Positions 5,747 through 11,775 of a DNA stretch of 11,775 bases are shown here, one piece after another. The stretch is from Thermoplasmata archaeon. Lineage in GTDB: Archaea; Thermoplasmatota; E2; DHVEG-1; B18-G2. Numbering within the stretch: the stretch's first letter is position 1; each line of letters begins with the position of its first letter. The position numbers and the translations under genes are program-made. The stretch lies in NCBI GenBank assembly GCA_021161685.1, contig JAGHAD010000063.1, forward strand, positions 1 to 11,775, in the 5' to 3' direction. The notes beneath the pieces were generated by a model. That model was given only the letters and a program-made list of their open reading frames with translations. It searched no databases and was not told the origin of the DNA.

Positions 5747-6430
5747 ATGAAAGACGATCTTTTAAAAATCGATCTTCACGTGCATTCCGCCTATTCTGAA
5801 GATGCTAAGGGTTTACCTAAAGAGATAATAAAATATGCAATCAAAAAAGGGCTGAACGGCTTGAGCATAACCGATCACAATTCTGTTAAGGGATCTCTGG
5901 AAGCCATGAAAATAAAAACCAAGGATTTCATCATTATCCCTGGAATAGAAATTTCAACGCGAGAGGGGCACCTGATAGCTCTCGGGATTAAAAGAGATAT
6001 AGAGAGGGGTTTGCCTGTAGAGGAAACCATAGAATTGATCGTTGATGAAGGAGGTATACCCATAGTCCCCCATCTTTTTAGAACCGGAACTGGATTGAAA
6101 AGAAAAAATCTTGATAGGATAAAGGACAAAGTACCAGCCATAGAAGTTTTTAACTCATGCAGTATGTCGAGATCAAACAGAGCTATCGAAAGAATAGCTA
6201 GGGAACTCGGTCTTGGAGGAACTGGAGGAAGCGACGCCCATGAGCCTAGCTTTGTTGGATATGGATATACAACCATGGATAATACCGATCTCAGCATAGA
6301 TTCTCTGCTCAGCGAAATAGAAAGAAAAAGAACATGGGGTTATGGTGAAATAATACCGATAAAGACAAGGGGAAAAAGGATGATCAAAAGTGTAGTACAG
6401 TTCTTCGAGAGGGGATTAAAAAGAATATGA
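5747..6430 (+). CDS. PHP-domain metal-dependent phosphoesterase
   Basis: 227 residues, a stand-alone PHP domain of the TrpH/YciV type. All the usual metal-ligand motifs are present: DLHVHSAYS (His11, His13), ITDHN (Asp43, His44), PGIEIS (Glu68), EGHLIALG (His75), VPHLF (His109) and GGSDAHEP (Asp163, His165). Relatives hydrolyse phosphoester bonds, for example of nucleotides or oligonucleotides, using two or three bound metal ions in the cytoplasm; the substrate here cannot be told. The C-terminal 35 residues are basic (KTRGKRMIKSVV). The start at 5747 is supported by a TATA box 28 bases upstream. Its TGA stop directly abuts the stop of the convergent rpl11 gene. Confidence 0.9.
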   Translation: MKDDLLKIDLHVHSAYSEDAKGLPKEIIKYAIKKGLNGLSITDHNSVKGSLEAMKIKTKDFIIIPGIEISTREGHLIALGIKRDIERGLPVEETIELIVDEGGIPIVPHLFRTGTGLKRKNLDRIKDKVPAIEVFNSCSMSRSNRAIERIARELGLGGTGGSDAHEPSFVGYGYTTMDNTDLSIDSLLSEIERKRTWGYGEIIPIKTRGKRMIKSVVQFFERGLKRI

Positions 6431-6907
6431 TCACTTAAATTTCGAGTCGTACACTCCTTCATCTATTTCTTTTATCACTTCCTTCGGTGATTTCCCCTCA
6501 ATTGTAACACCTATAGAAACGCAGCTTCCCACTATCTCTTTCACCTTTTTCTTCAAGTCTTTTCCAAGTAAATCGTCGTACTTCATCTTCGCTATCTTTA
6601 TAACTTGATCCATGGTCAGATTTCCTATCTTCTCAGTTCTTGGTGAGCTCGATCCTTTTTCTGCACCGAGTTCTTTCAATATAAGGGCCGATGCCGGAGG
6701 TGTGCCAACTTTTATTTCGAATTGCTTGGTCTTTGGATCAACCGTAATTTTAACTGGAACTTTCATTCCTTCAAAATTTTTCGTCTTCTCATTAATGGTT
6801 TTGACAACTTGCATGACGTTTATACCTAGAGGACCTAGGGCTGGACCTATTGGAGGGCCTGCGGTTGCTTTTCCTCCCTCAACTAGCACTTCTATAGTCT
6901 CAGCCAT
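6431..6907 (-). CDS. rpl11: Large-subunit ribosomal protein uL11 (L11)
   Basis: 158 residues, the normal archaeal length. The N-terminal domain has [20 protein letters not shown] and [18 protein letters not shown]. The C-terminal rRNA-binding domain has [19 protein letters not shown] and [18 protein letters not shown], then [20 protein letters not shown]11 binds the GTPase-associated region of 23S rRNA and helps recruit translation factors. The ATG at 6907 follows the spt5 stop with no gap, and the spt5 end supplies a GGAGGAG ribosome-binding site, so translation is probably coupled. This is the last gene of the secE-spt5-rpl11 operon. L1, L10 and P1/L12, which often follow L11 in archaea, are not here; a convergent PHP gene takes that place. 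Confidence 0.98.
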   Translation of the reverse strand: MAETIEVLVEGGKATAGPPIGPALGPLGINVMQVVKTINEKTKNFEGMKVPVKITVDPKTKQFEIKVGTPPASALILKELGAEKGSSSPRTEKIGNLTMDQVIKIAKMKYDDLLGKDLKKKVKEIVGSCVSIGVTIEGKSPKEVIKEIDEGVYDSKFK

Positions 6908-7387
6908 TTACTCCTCCTCCCTTTTCCTAATAACTCTAACTTGATCACCCTTAACGGTTATTGGTATGGGAACGACGGAATCGAAGAGTTCAACCGTTAT
7001 TTCTTCTTTCGCATCATCTATATGAATAATCTTTGCCATCTCTCCCCTAAATGGGCCCGAGATCATTTCGACGATATCTCCTTCCTTCATCTTTTCTACG
7101 GCGGATGCCGGTGTCAGGAAACTTTCAAGCTCTTTTAAAGGTATATCTCCATCCAGCATTCCTCTCACATATGATAACGTTCTTATCATCTTTCTCAACT
7201 GATCCGCGTTATACGCCTCTATAAAAACGTATCCTCTCAACTCCGGAGTAACCAAGATTGAAACTATATTCTTGTCGCTCGTTTTCTTTACCCTGCTTCT
7301 TATAAGTTCGGCAACATTTTGCTCTTTACCAATCTGTGTTTTAATGGAAAATATCTTTGGCTTTTCAAACAGTTCATCTTCTCCCAT
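6908..7387 (-). CDS. spt5: Transcription elongation factor Spt5 (archaeal NusG)
   Basis: 159 residues. The N-terminal NGN domain (IFSIKTQIGKEQNVAELIRS, then ELRGYVFIEAYNADQLRKMI) contacts the RNA polymerase clamp with Spt4 and keeps polymerase processive. The C-terminal KOW domain (EGDIVEMISGPFRGEMAKII onward, about 101-155) binds RNA or partners such as the ribosome. A GTG at 7396 would add three residues, but AGGAG at 7396-7400 stands 8 bases before the ATG at 7387, so the ATG is preferred. The gene lies between secE and rpl11, the conserved archaeal order that links protein export, transcription elongation and ribosome synthesis. Confidence 0.97.
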   Translation of the reverse strand: MGEDELFEKPKIFSIKTQIGKEQNVAELIRSRVKKTSDKNIVSILVTPELRGYVFIEAYNADQLRKMIRTLSYVRGMLDGDIPLKELESFLTPASAVEKMKEGDIVEMISGPFRGEMAKIIHIDDAKEEITVELFDSVVPIPITVKGDQVRVIRKREEE

Positions 7388-7395
7388 AGTTGACA

Positions 7396-7400
7396 CTCCT
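7396..7400 (-). promoter_or_regulatory. Ribosome-binding site of spt5
   Basis: AGGAG on the minus strand, overlapping the secE stop codon (TAG at 7399-7401), with 8 bases to the ATG at 7387. It argues against the GTG at 7396, which overlaps the motif itself. Confidence 0.7.
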
Positions 7401-7647
7401 ACAAACCAAGTTTCGAAAGGATGAGCGGAGCAAGGAGGGTTCTCAATATGTAGATCACAAAGCCTATAAGACCTATGATAAGTATACCCAAGAAGGTTAT
7501 TTTTGAAGTTCTGTAGTACTCTTCTTCTGTTGGTTTCCTTGCCATCTTCAATACCCTACCATACTTCCCTTTTCCCAGATGCTTTACCCTGTCCTCTATT
7601 CTTTTCTGTACATCCCATGCTCTATCGATTATATTTTTTTCCCTCAT
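7399..7647 (-). CDS. secE: Protein translocase subunit SecE (Sss1/Sec61 gamma homologue)
   Basis: 82 residues from the ATG at 7647. The amphipathic helix and core motif RVLKMARKPTEEEYYRTSKI precede a single membrane segment, TFLGILIIGLIGFVIYIL (about 51-68), the arrangement of archaeal SecE. The protein clamps the SecY channel in the cytoplasmic membrane. An ATG at 7671 would add eight residues, but the TATA box at 7681-7690 predicts transcription starting near 7659, after that codon, and AAGG precedes the ATG at 7647. The product is longer than the roughly 60-residue minimum for the family, with a charged N-terminal extension. The stop codon overlaps the spt5 ribosome-binding site, so the two are one transcript. 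Confidence 0.93.
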   Translation of the reverse strand: MREKNIIDRAWDVQKRIEDRVKHLGKGKYGRVLKMARKPTEEEYYRTSKITFLGILIIGLIGFVIYILRTLLAPLILSKLGL

Positions 7648-7680
7648 CCTTGCACCGTCATTAAAAAGCATAGAATTCTC

Positions 7681-7690
7681 ATATAAAAAG
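7681..7690 (-). promoter_or_regulatory. Promoter of the secE-spt5-rpl11 operon
   Basis: The minus strand reads CTTTTTATAT. Its centre is about 38 bases before the secE ATG at 7647, giving a leader of roughly 10 to 12 bases that contains AAGG. Confidence 0.5.
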
Positions 7691-7737
7691 GTGGCGTTTC
7701 CTTGGGGGAAAGACTGTCAACTTTTTGGATCGAAAAT

Positions 7738-7905
7738 CAATTCCTAGAGTGGAGCTGGAAGGATTACAACGAGAAATTAGTAAGAACGGAAGAGGTTTAT
7801 ATCCTTGGATTCCCTTGATAATTGGGATAATGAATTCCCAAAATGAATAGGGTAAGGTTGGCAAACCCTTTTGTCTATACGGAAAGGTTATTAACCAACT
7901 TTAAA
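7738..7905 (+). pseudogene. Decayed N-terminal fragment of an IS5-like DDE transposase
   Basis: No intact gene fits this intergenic stretch, but the plus strand translates to a transposase-like N-terminus across two frameshifts. 7738-7803 reads QFLEWSWKDYNEKLVRTEEV followed by YI; 7805-7843 in the next frame reads LDSLDNWDNEFPK; from 7843 back in the first frame it reads MNRVRLANPFVYTERLLTNF. Joined, this resembles the archaeal IS5-like start pattern WxxYNExLVxRGE...LDxLxNWxxEL..MNxGKRGxPFxYPExxI. Stops (TGA 7816, TAA 7819) break the first frame, so it is inactive. The rest of the element is gone; the glycan operon begins at its end. I rely on remembered family patterns, without a database search. 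Confidence 0.45.
7881..7897 (+). promoter_or_regulatory. Probable promoter of the glycan operon
   Basis: GGAAAG followed by TTATTAAC (within the palindrome GGTTATTAACC) forms a BRE/TATA pair centred about 21 bases before ATG 7913 and 33 bases before ATG 7925. It lies within the transposase relic. A second AT-rich candidate, CTTTAAAT at about 7900-7907, is closer to the gene. Confidence 0.45.
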
Positions 7906-7912
7906 TTGATTA

Positions 7913-8656
7913 ATGCCTGGAGAGATGGTGAGGGATATATCTATTATCATACCAGCTTGGAATGAAGCAAAAAACCTACCAAACCGTCTTCTTGAGATCA
8001 AAAATGTGATGAAGGATACTCTCTTAGATTATGAGATTATTGTGGTTAACGATGGTTCAACCGATAATACCAGCGAGATATGCACCAAAATGGTATCAGA
8101 TGATAGGGTAAAGGTTGTAGGGTATGATAAGAATATGGGAAAGGGTTTTGCTCTTAAACATGGGTTTATGTATTGCAAAGGTGAGACTGTCGCTTTCGTG
8201 GATGCGGATTCCGATATACCTTTTAGTTGTATAAAATCATTTTTAACTGCACTTAAAGAGAATGATAGTGATGTTGTCATCGGATCCAAATACCTGCCTA
8301 ACTCCAAGTTTGAAAGTCCTTTAGGTAGAAAGATTTTAAGTAGAGCTTACAACCTTTTGGTTAGATTGTTACTGAAGGTTAAAGTTTCAGATACACAGGT
8401 CGGTTTTAAGGTTTTTAAAAGAAGGGTTTTGGAGGATGTCTTTTCAAGGATCCTCGTGAAAAGATTTGCTTTCGATGCGGAATTATTAACGGTTGCCCAA
8501 ATGAGAGGCTATAGCATCTCAGAAGTACCAGTAGAGGTTAATCATGATGGTCGTGTAAAATCGGTCAATGCGTTGGAGATACTAAAGATGCTCAGGGATA
8601 CATTGGCGGTGTTTTTTAGAAGATACATAGTTAGGTATTATGATAGGAAACCATGA
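7913..8656 (+). CDS. GT2 glycosyltransferase, dolichyl-phosphate glucose/mannose synthase-like
   Basis: 247 residues, close to the DPM1/ALG5 group that transfers glucose or mannose from a nucleotide sugar to dolichyl phosphate on the cytoplasmic face of the membrane. GT-A fold marks in order: SIIIPAWNEAKNLPNRL near the N-terminus, YEIIVVNDGSTDNT with an Asp that binds the nucleotide, NMGKGFALKHG, the metal-binding DADSD (Asp97-Asp99) and SDTQVGFKVFKRRVLEDVF with its conserved Gln, then VPVEVNHDGRVKSVN. There is no large C-terminal membrane domain. The start is ATG 7913 or ATG 7925; promoter spacing slightly favours 7925. The ATG of the next gene overlaps its TGA stop (ATGA), so translation is probably coupled. 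Confidence 0.92.
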   Translation: MPGEMVRDISIIIPAWNEAKNLPNRLLEIKNVMKDTLLDYEIIVVNDGSTDNTSEICTKMVSDDRVKVVGYDKNMGKGFALKHGFMYCKGETVAFVDADSDIPFSCIKSFLTALKENDSDVVIGSKYLPNSKFESPLGRKILSRAYNLLVRLLLKVKVSDTQVGFKVFKRRVLEDVFSRILVKRFAFDAELLTVAQMRGYSISEVPVEVNHDGRVKSVNALEILKMLRDTLAVFFRRYIVRYYDRKP

Positions 8657-9711
8657 ACGTGCTATTTATTAATTGGAAAGATATAACCCATCCAGAGGCA
8701 GGTGGGGCAGAGGTTTACACCCATGAAATTTGCAAGAGATTGGTCAAGCAAGGGAACGAAGTTACGCTATTTACATCTAGATACAAAGGTGCCTTAGAGG
8801 AAGAAGAGATAGATGGCGTTAAAATCGTTAGAGATGGTGGTAGGATAGGTGTGTATCTAAAGGTTAAAAAATTTTACAGAGCTAGCAGAGATTTAGATGT
8901 GGTGGTGGATGAGGTTAATACTAGACCTTTTATGACGGTAGATTTTGTTAAGATACCAAAGGTTTGTTTAATCCATCAGCTTGCGAGGGAATATTGGTTT
9001 TATAAAACTCCTTTTCCTTTAAACTACATTGGAAGATATCTACTCGAGGATAGATGGCTAAGAAAGTATCGGAATATAAAGACCATTACTGTTTCTCCTT
9101 CAACGAAGAACGATTTAATGGAATTGGGATTTAGAGACGTTGAAATAGTGTATAACGGAATAGGTGTTGAACCTTTGGAGAGAATACCTTCCAAAGAAGA
9201 TGATTTTACCGTTTTGTTTATTGGCAGGCTATCCCCAACCAAGAAACCATTGGATGCCATCGAATCTTTTAAGTTAGCTGGAGTTGGCAAGATGTGGATT
9301 GTTGGTAGGGGAAACCTAGAGGAGAAATTAAAGAAGAGATCACCAAGCAACGTTACATTTTTTGGGTATGTTTCTGAAGAGAAGAAATATGAGTTAATGA
9401 GGAGAGCACACCTGCTACTAGTTCCAGGGGTAAGGGAAGGATGGGGCAGAGTGGTTATTGAAGCAAATGCTATGGGTACACCAGCTATAGGCTATGACAT
9501 ACCTGGTTTACGCGATTCGATATGCGATGGCAAGACAGGTTTGCTTTGTGATCCAAATCCAAGGGCGATGGCAGAGAATATTAAGATGTTATATGAGGAT
9601 GAAGGTTTAAGAAAGAGATTAAGCGAAAATGCCCTGAAATGGTCCAAAAACTTCAGTTGGGATGAGAGTGCAAAGAGATTCTATGAGATACTTAAGGAGG
9701 TTGCTGGTTAG
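8653..9711 (+). CDS. GT4 family glycosyltransferase (GT-B fold)
   Basis: 352 residues. The N-terminal Rossmann domain opens with NVLFINWKDITHPEAGGAEV, including the glycine-rich acceptor loop typical of GT4 enzymes. The C-terminal donor domain begins near VLFIGRLSPTKKPLDAIESF and contains the EX7E motif EGWGRVVIE (Glu262 to Glu270), followed by GTPAIGYDIPGLRDSI and a GKTGLL loop. These retaining transferases add a sugar from a nucleotide donor to a lipid-linked or glycan acceptor at the cytoplasmic face of the membrane. The sugar cannot be assigned. There is no signal peptide or membrane helix. It overlaps the preceding GT2 by four bases (ATGA) and is followed by the flippase ribosome-binding site, so it lies inside one operon. 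Confidence 0.93.
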   Translation: MNVLFINWKDITHPEAGGAEVYTHEICKRLVKQGNEVTLFTSRYKGALEEEEIDGVKIVRDGGRIGVYLKVKKFYRASRDLDVVVDEVNTRPFMTVDFVKIPKVCLIHQLAREYWFYKTPFPLNYIGRYLLEDRWLRKYRNIKTITVSPSTKNDLMELGFRDVEIVYNGIGVEPLERIPSKEDDFTVLFIGRLSPTKKPLDAIESFKLAGVGKMWIVGRGNLEEKLKKRSPSNVTFFGYVSEEKKYELMRRAHLLLVPGVREGWGRVVIEANAMGTPAIGYDIPGLRDSICDGKTGLLCDPNPRAMAENIKMLYEDEGLRKRLSENALKWSKNFSWDESAKRFYEILKEVAG

Positions 9712-9715
9712 GAGG
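9710..9715 (+). promoter_or_regulatory. Ribosome-binding site that fixes the flippase start
   Basis: AGGAGG overlaps the TAG stop of the GT4 gene and stands 6 bases before the ATG at 9722. An earlier in-frame ATG at 9662, lying inside the GT4 gene, has no such motif. Confidence 0.7.
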
Positions 9716-9721
9716 AATCGG

Positions 9722-10984
9722 ATGATCAAAAAATTGTACGATGGAGAATTTCTGCGAGATACAAGTATAATGTTTATTACATCAATTGTAGCTGGAATAT
9801 GCAACTATCTATATCAGATATACATGGGCAGAGCACTAGGTGTAGAAGAGTATGGCATTTTTGGCTCTCTTTTTGCTTTATCTTACATCATATTCGTTGT
9901 AAGTGGTACAATTCAAACGAGTTGTGCTCGGTTTGTTTCGAAATTTGTTGGTGAGGGAAAAGAGGGTAACATCTATTATCTTCTGCATGGATTGTTGAAA
10001 AGAATGTTTATCTTTGGAATAATTGTCTTTGTACTCTTTATTCTTTCCAGCGGTTTGATCTCTAGTTTCCTAAAAATTGAATCTGTTTTACCTGTAGTTA
10101 TCGTTGGTGGTTTTCTTTTTCTCTCGATCTTGTTACCAGTTAATCTTGGTGCTCTGCAGGGTTTGCAGAAATTCAAATGGCTTGGATCTAATGGTATTAT
10201 AAACTTTTCATCGAAATTGTTGTTTGGCGTATTGCTCGTTAGTATGGGCTTTGGAGTTAATGGTGCATTGGGTGCGATTGTAATAGGTTCCGCAATTGCT
10301 CTGGCAATCTCATTTGCACCGTTGAGGTCTTTCCTGTTTTCCAATTATGAGGTTAATCCTGGTTTTAATTTCTCAGAGTTGTACAAATATTCTTTACCAG
10401 CTATGCTCGCAACGTTTTGTTTTGTCGTACCAGCAAATGTGGATGTTATGATGGTGAAGCATTTTTTCTCCTCTCATGATGCTGGTTTATATACTGCTGC
10501 CTCTGTTCTTGGCAAGATAGTCTTGTTCCTGCCTGGAGCGATTACAGCGGTAATGTTTCCCAAAGTTTCCGAGATGAATGCAAGCGGAAAAAGCACGAGA
10601 GAGATGCTGAACAAAAGCTTATTCTATACCGCCATCTTATCTGGTTCATTGGCCATTGGATACTGGCTTTTTCCTTCCCTTGTTATAAAGATTCCATTTG
10701 GAGATGTGTATCTTGAAGCAATGCCCTTGGTAAGGTTCTATGGAATAGCCATGCTGTTTTTCTCTTTAAGCGTTGTATTCATGCGATATTCTTTGGCGAT
10801 CCATGATATCAAATACGTTTATGGTTTTGCATTCTTCACCTTCCTTGAAATCGTTCTACTAGCTATTTTCCATGAAACCATGATGGAGATGATTTTGATA
10901 TTGATGGTAATCAATGTATTGCTCTTTATCTTCAGCTGTTGCTATGTCTGGTATAAGCCAAGGAGGTTGAGAAATGGAGAATAA
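9722..10984 (+). CDS. Polysaccharide/oligosaccharide flippase (Wzx-like, MOP superfamily)
   Basis: 420 residues from the ATG at 9722, with about 12 hydrophobic segments spread over the length, the size and layout of lipid-linked oligosaccharide flippases. The N-terminal motif is typical: FLRDTSIMFITSIVAGICNY, then YMGRALGVEEYGIFGSLFAL. Later there are the PANVDVMMVKHFFSSHDAGL loop (motif of the second half) and LYTAASVLGKIVLFLPGAIT. Such proteins move lipid-carried glycans from the cytoplasmic to the outer face of the membrane. An earlier ATG at 9662 would overlap the GT4 gene by 50 bases; AGGAGG before 9722 supports the shorter form. The next gene starts 11 bases before its stop. Confidence 0.92.
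   Translation: MIKKLYDGEFLRDTSIMFITSIVAGICNYLYQIYMGRALGVEEYGIFGSLFALSYIIFVVSGTIQTSCARFVSKFVGEGKEGNIYYLLHGLLKRMFIFGIIVFVLFILSSGLISSFLKIESVLPVVIVGGFLFLSILLPVNLGALQGLQKFKWLGSNGIINFSSKLLFGVLLVSMGFGVNGALGAIVIGSAIALAISFAPLRSFLFSNYEVNPGFNFSELYKYSLPAMLATFCFVVPANVDVMMVKHFFSSHDAGLYTAASVLGKIVLFLPGAITAVMFPKVSEMNASGKSTREMLNKSLFYTAILSGSLAIGYWLFPSLVIKIPFGDVYLEAMPLVRFYGIAMLFFSLSVVFMRYSLAIHDIKYVYGFAFFTFLEIVLLAIFHETMMEMILILMVINVLLFIFSCCYVWYKPRRLRNGE
10961..10966 (+). promoter_or_regulatory. Ribosome-binding site of the terminal GT2 gene
   Basis: AGGAGG with 7 bases to the ATG at 10974, inside the end of the flippase gene. It supports a start that overlaps the preceding gene by 11 bases. Confidence 0.7.
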
Positions 10985-11775
10985 ACCATTGGTTTCGGTT
11001 GTAATACCAACGTATAACAGGAAAGATAAACTAATTAGATTGATAGATTCTATCCTAAAAAGCAATTACCCTATGGAGAAATTAGAGATCATCGTCGTAG
11101 ATGATGCATCAACTGATGGAACCTATGAAGAAGTCAGAAAGAAGTTTCCCAAAGTTAAAATAATCAGAAATGAGAAGGAGTTGTTTCTTGCTGGTTCAAG
11201 AAATGTTGGTATAAGAAATGCAAAAGGAGAATTTGTCTTTCTGATAGATGATGATAACATCATTGATAAGAATTGCATTCCTGAACTGATTAGAACATTT
11301 AAAAGTAATCAAAAGATAGGAATCGTCGCACCCATCATGTATTACCTAAAAGCTCCAAACCGTATTTGGTGTAGTGGAATAGAACGGAGTATGACCACAT
11401 CTTTAACCAAGATTATAGGAAGAGATAAAATAGATAACGGGCAGTACAGAAGCTTAATAGAGTCAAAGGACTTTCCAAATGCATTTATGGTTAAGAGAGA
11501 AGTTGTAGAAGAGGTTGGATTATTTAACGAGGAGATTTTTTCCATTCATTATGATGAGGCAGATTTTGGTGAGAGGGTTAGGGGAGCTGGATATAAAGTA
11601 GTTTGTAATCCAAAGGCAAAAGTTTGGCATGATATACCGTTATCAGAAGAGGTAGAGGATAAATCAAGATTATTCCACTGTCATAATGAATTAAGGGCGT
11701 ACTATTGCGGAAGAAATAGGATAATATTTCACAGAAGATATTCGAAGTGGTGGCAGTTTTTGATTTTTATTTTGA
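10974..11775 (+). CDS. GT2 family glycosyltransferase (cut by window edge)
   Basis: 267 codons are visible and the frame is open at the window end. It is a GT-A type enzyme of the rhamnosyl/GlcNAc-transferase-like GT2 group: VSVVIPTYNRKDKLIRLIDS at the N-terminus, EIIVVDDASTDGT, LAGSRNVGIRNAKGEFVFLI followed by the metal-binding DDDN (Asp92-Asn95), then VEEVGLFNEEIFSIHYDEAD with the catalytic-base region, and AKVWHDIPL. The last visible residues (SKWWQFLIFI) look like the start of a membrane helix, common at the C-terminus of these enzymes. The gene overlaps the flippase by 11 bases, so it belongs to the same operon and probably adds a sugar to the same lipid-linked glycan. Confidence 0.92.
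   Translation, partial: MENKPLVSVVIPTYNRKDKLIRLIDSILKSNYPMEKLEIIVVDDASTDGTYEEVRKKFPKVKIIRNEKELFLAGSRNVGIRNAKGEFVFLIDDDNIIDKNCIPELIRTFKSNQKIGIVAPIMYYLKAPNRIWCSGIERSMTTSLTKIIGRDKIDNGQYRSLIESKDFPNAFMVKREVVEEVGLFNEEIFSIHYDEADFGERVRGAGYKVVCNPKAKVWHDIPLSEEVEDKSRLFHCHNELRAYYCGRNRIIFHRRYSKWWQFLIFIL

Noticed and set aside
7822-7841. Stem-loop TTGGGA/TCCCAA with an 8-base loop as a terminator or RNA element
   Set aside because: The stem is only six pairs, has no T-run after it, and lies in the transposase-like codons, so it is probably chance.
7679-7864. 61-codon minus-strand open frame between secE and the glycan operon
   Set aside because: No family resemblance, proline- and serine-rich low-quality composition, and it lies antisense to the better-supported transposase relic.
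9662-9721. Longer flippase start at ATG 9662
   Set aside because: It would overlap the GT4 gene by 50 bases in another frame and lacks an RBS, while ATG 9722 has AGGAGG at 6 bases.

Overview
The window is archaeal chromosomal DNA. It encodes an archaeal SecE/Sss1 homologue, an archaeal Spt5 (NusG-like), uL11, the archaea-specific tRNA-Ile2 agmatinyltransferase TiaS, an archaeal COG1395-type HTH regulator and a tRNA-Gly(GCC) without an encoded CCA. Most promoters are AT-rich TATA boxes 28-34 bases upstream of the start codon, so many transcripts should be leaderless or nearly so. Shine-Dalgarno motifs appear mainly inside operons. A euryarchaeal-type lineage seems likely, but I cannot place it more precisely from sequence alone.

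Layout. 1-2631 is all minus strand: the N-terminal part of a class I PLP aminotransferase (cut by the window edge), a small unrecognised helical protein whose upstream region looks frameshifted, a CPBP-type membrane protease whose 5' end lacks an ordinary start codon, and an HTH regulator in which the DNA-binding domain sits between two similar nuclease-like domains. A short divergent promoter with a perfect 10-bp direct repeat separates the regulator from tiaS (plus strand), which seems to start at a non-AUG codon. The tRNA-Gly gene follows tiaS. On the opposite strand a glutamine-amidotransferase-like/BPL_N-like gene of unknown role runs antisense through the whole tRNA. Next come two plus-strand genes, an 80-residue unknown protein and a PHP-domain phosphoesterase. 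The PHP gene meets the minus-strand secE-spt5-rpl11 operon stop codon to stop codon with no base between.

7672-7912 holds a decayed N-terminal fragment of what looks like an IS5-like DDE transposase, and it appears to contain the promoter of the next gene. From 7913 to the window end is a tightly packed plus-strand surface-glycan operon: a dolichyl-phosphate sugar transferase-like GT2, a GT4 glycosyltransferase, a polysaccharide flippase and a second GT2 cut by the window edge. Together they look like part of a locus that builds a lipid-linked or secreted glycan and exports it.

I found no CRISPR array, no complete mobile element and no clear multi-gene defence system. The points most worth checking are the three genes with abnormal 5' ends (small protein, CPBP protease, tiaS), the repeat-bearing divergent promoter, the amidotransferase that overlaps a tRNA, and the transposase relic under the glycan promoter.
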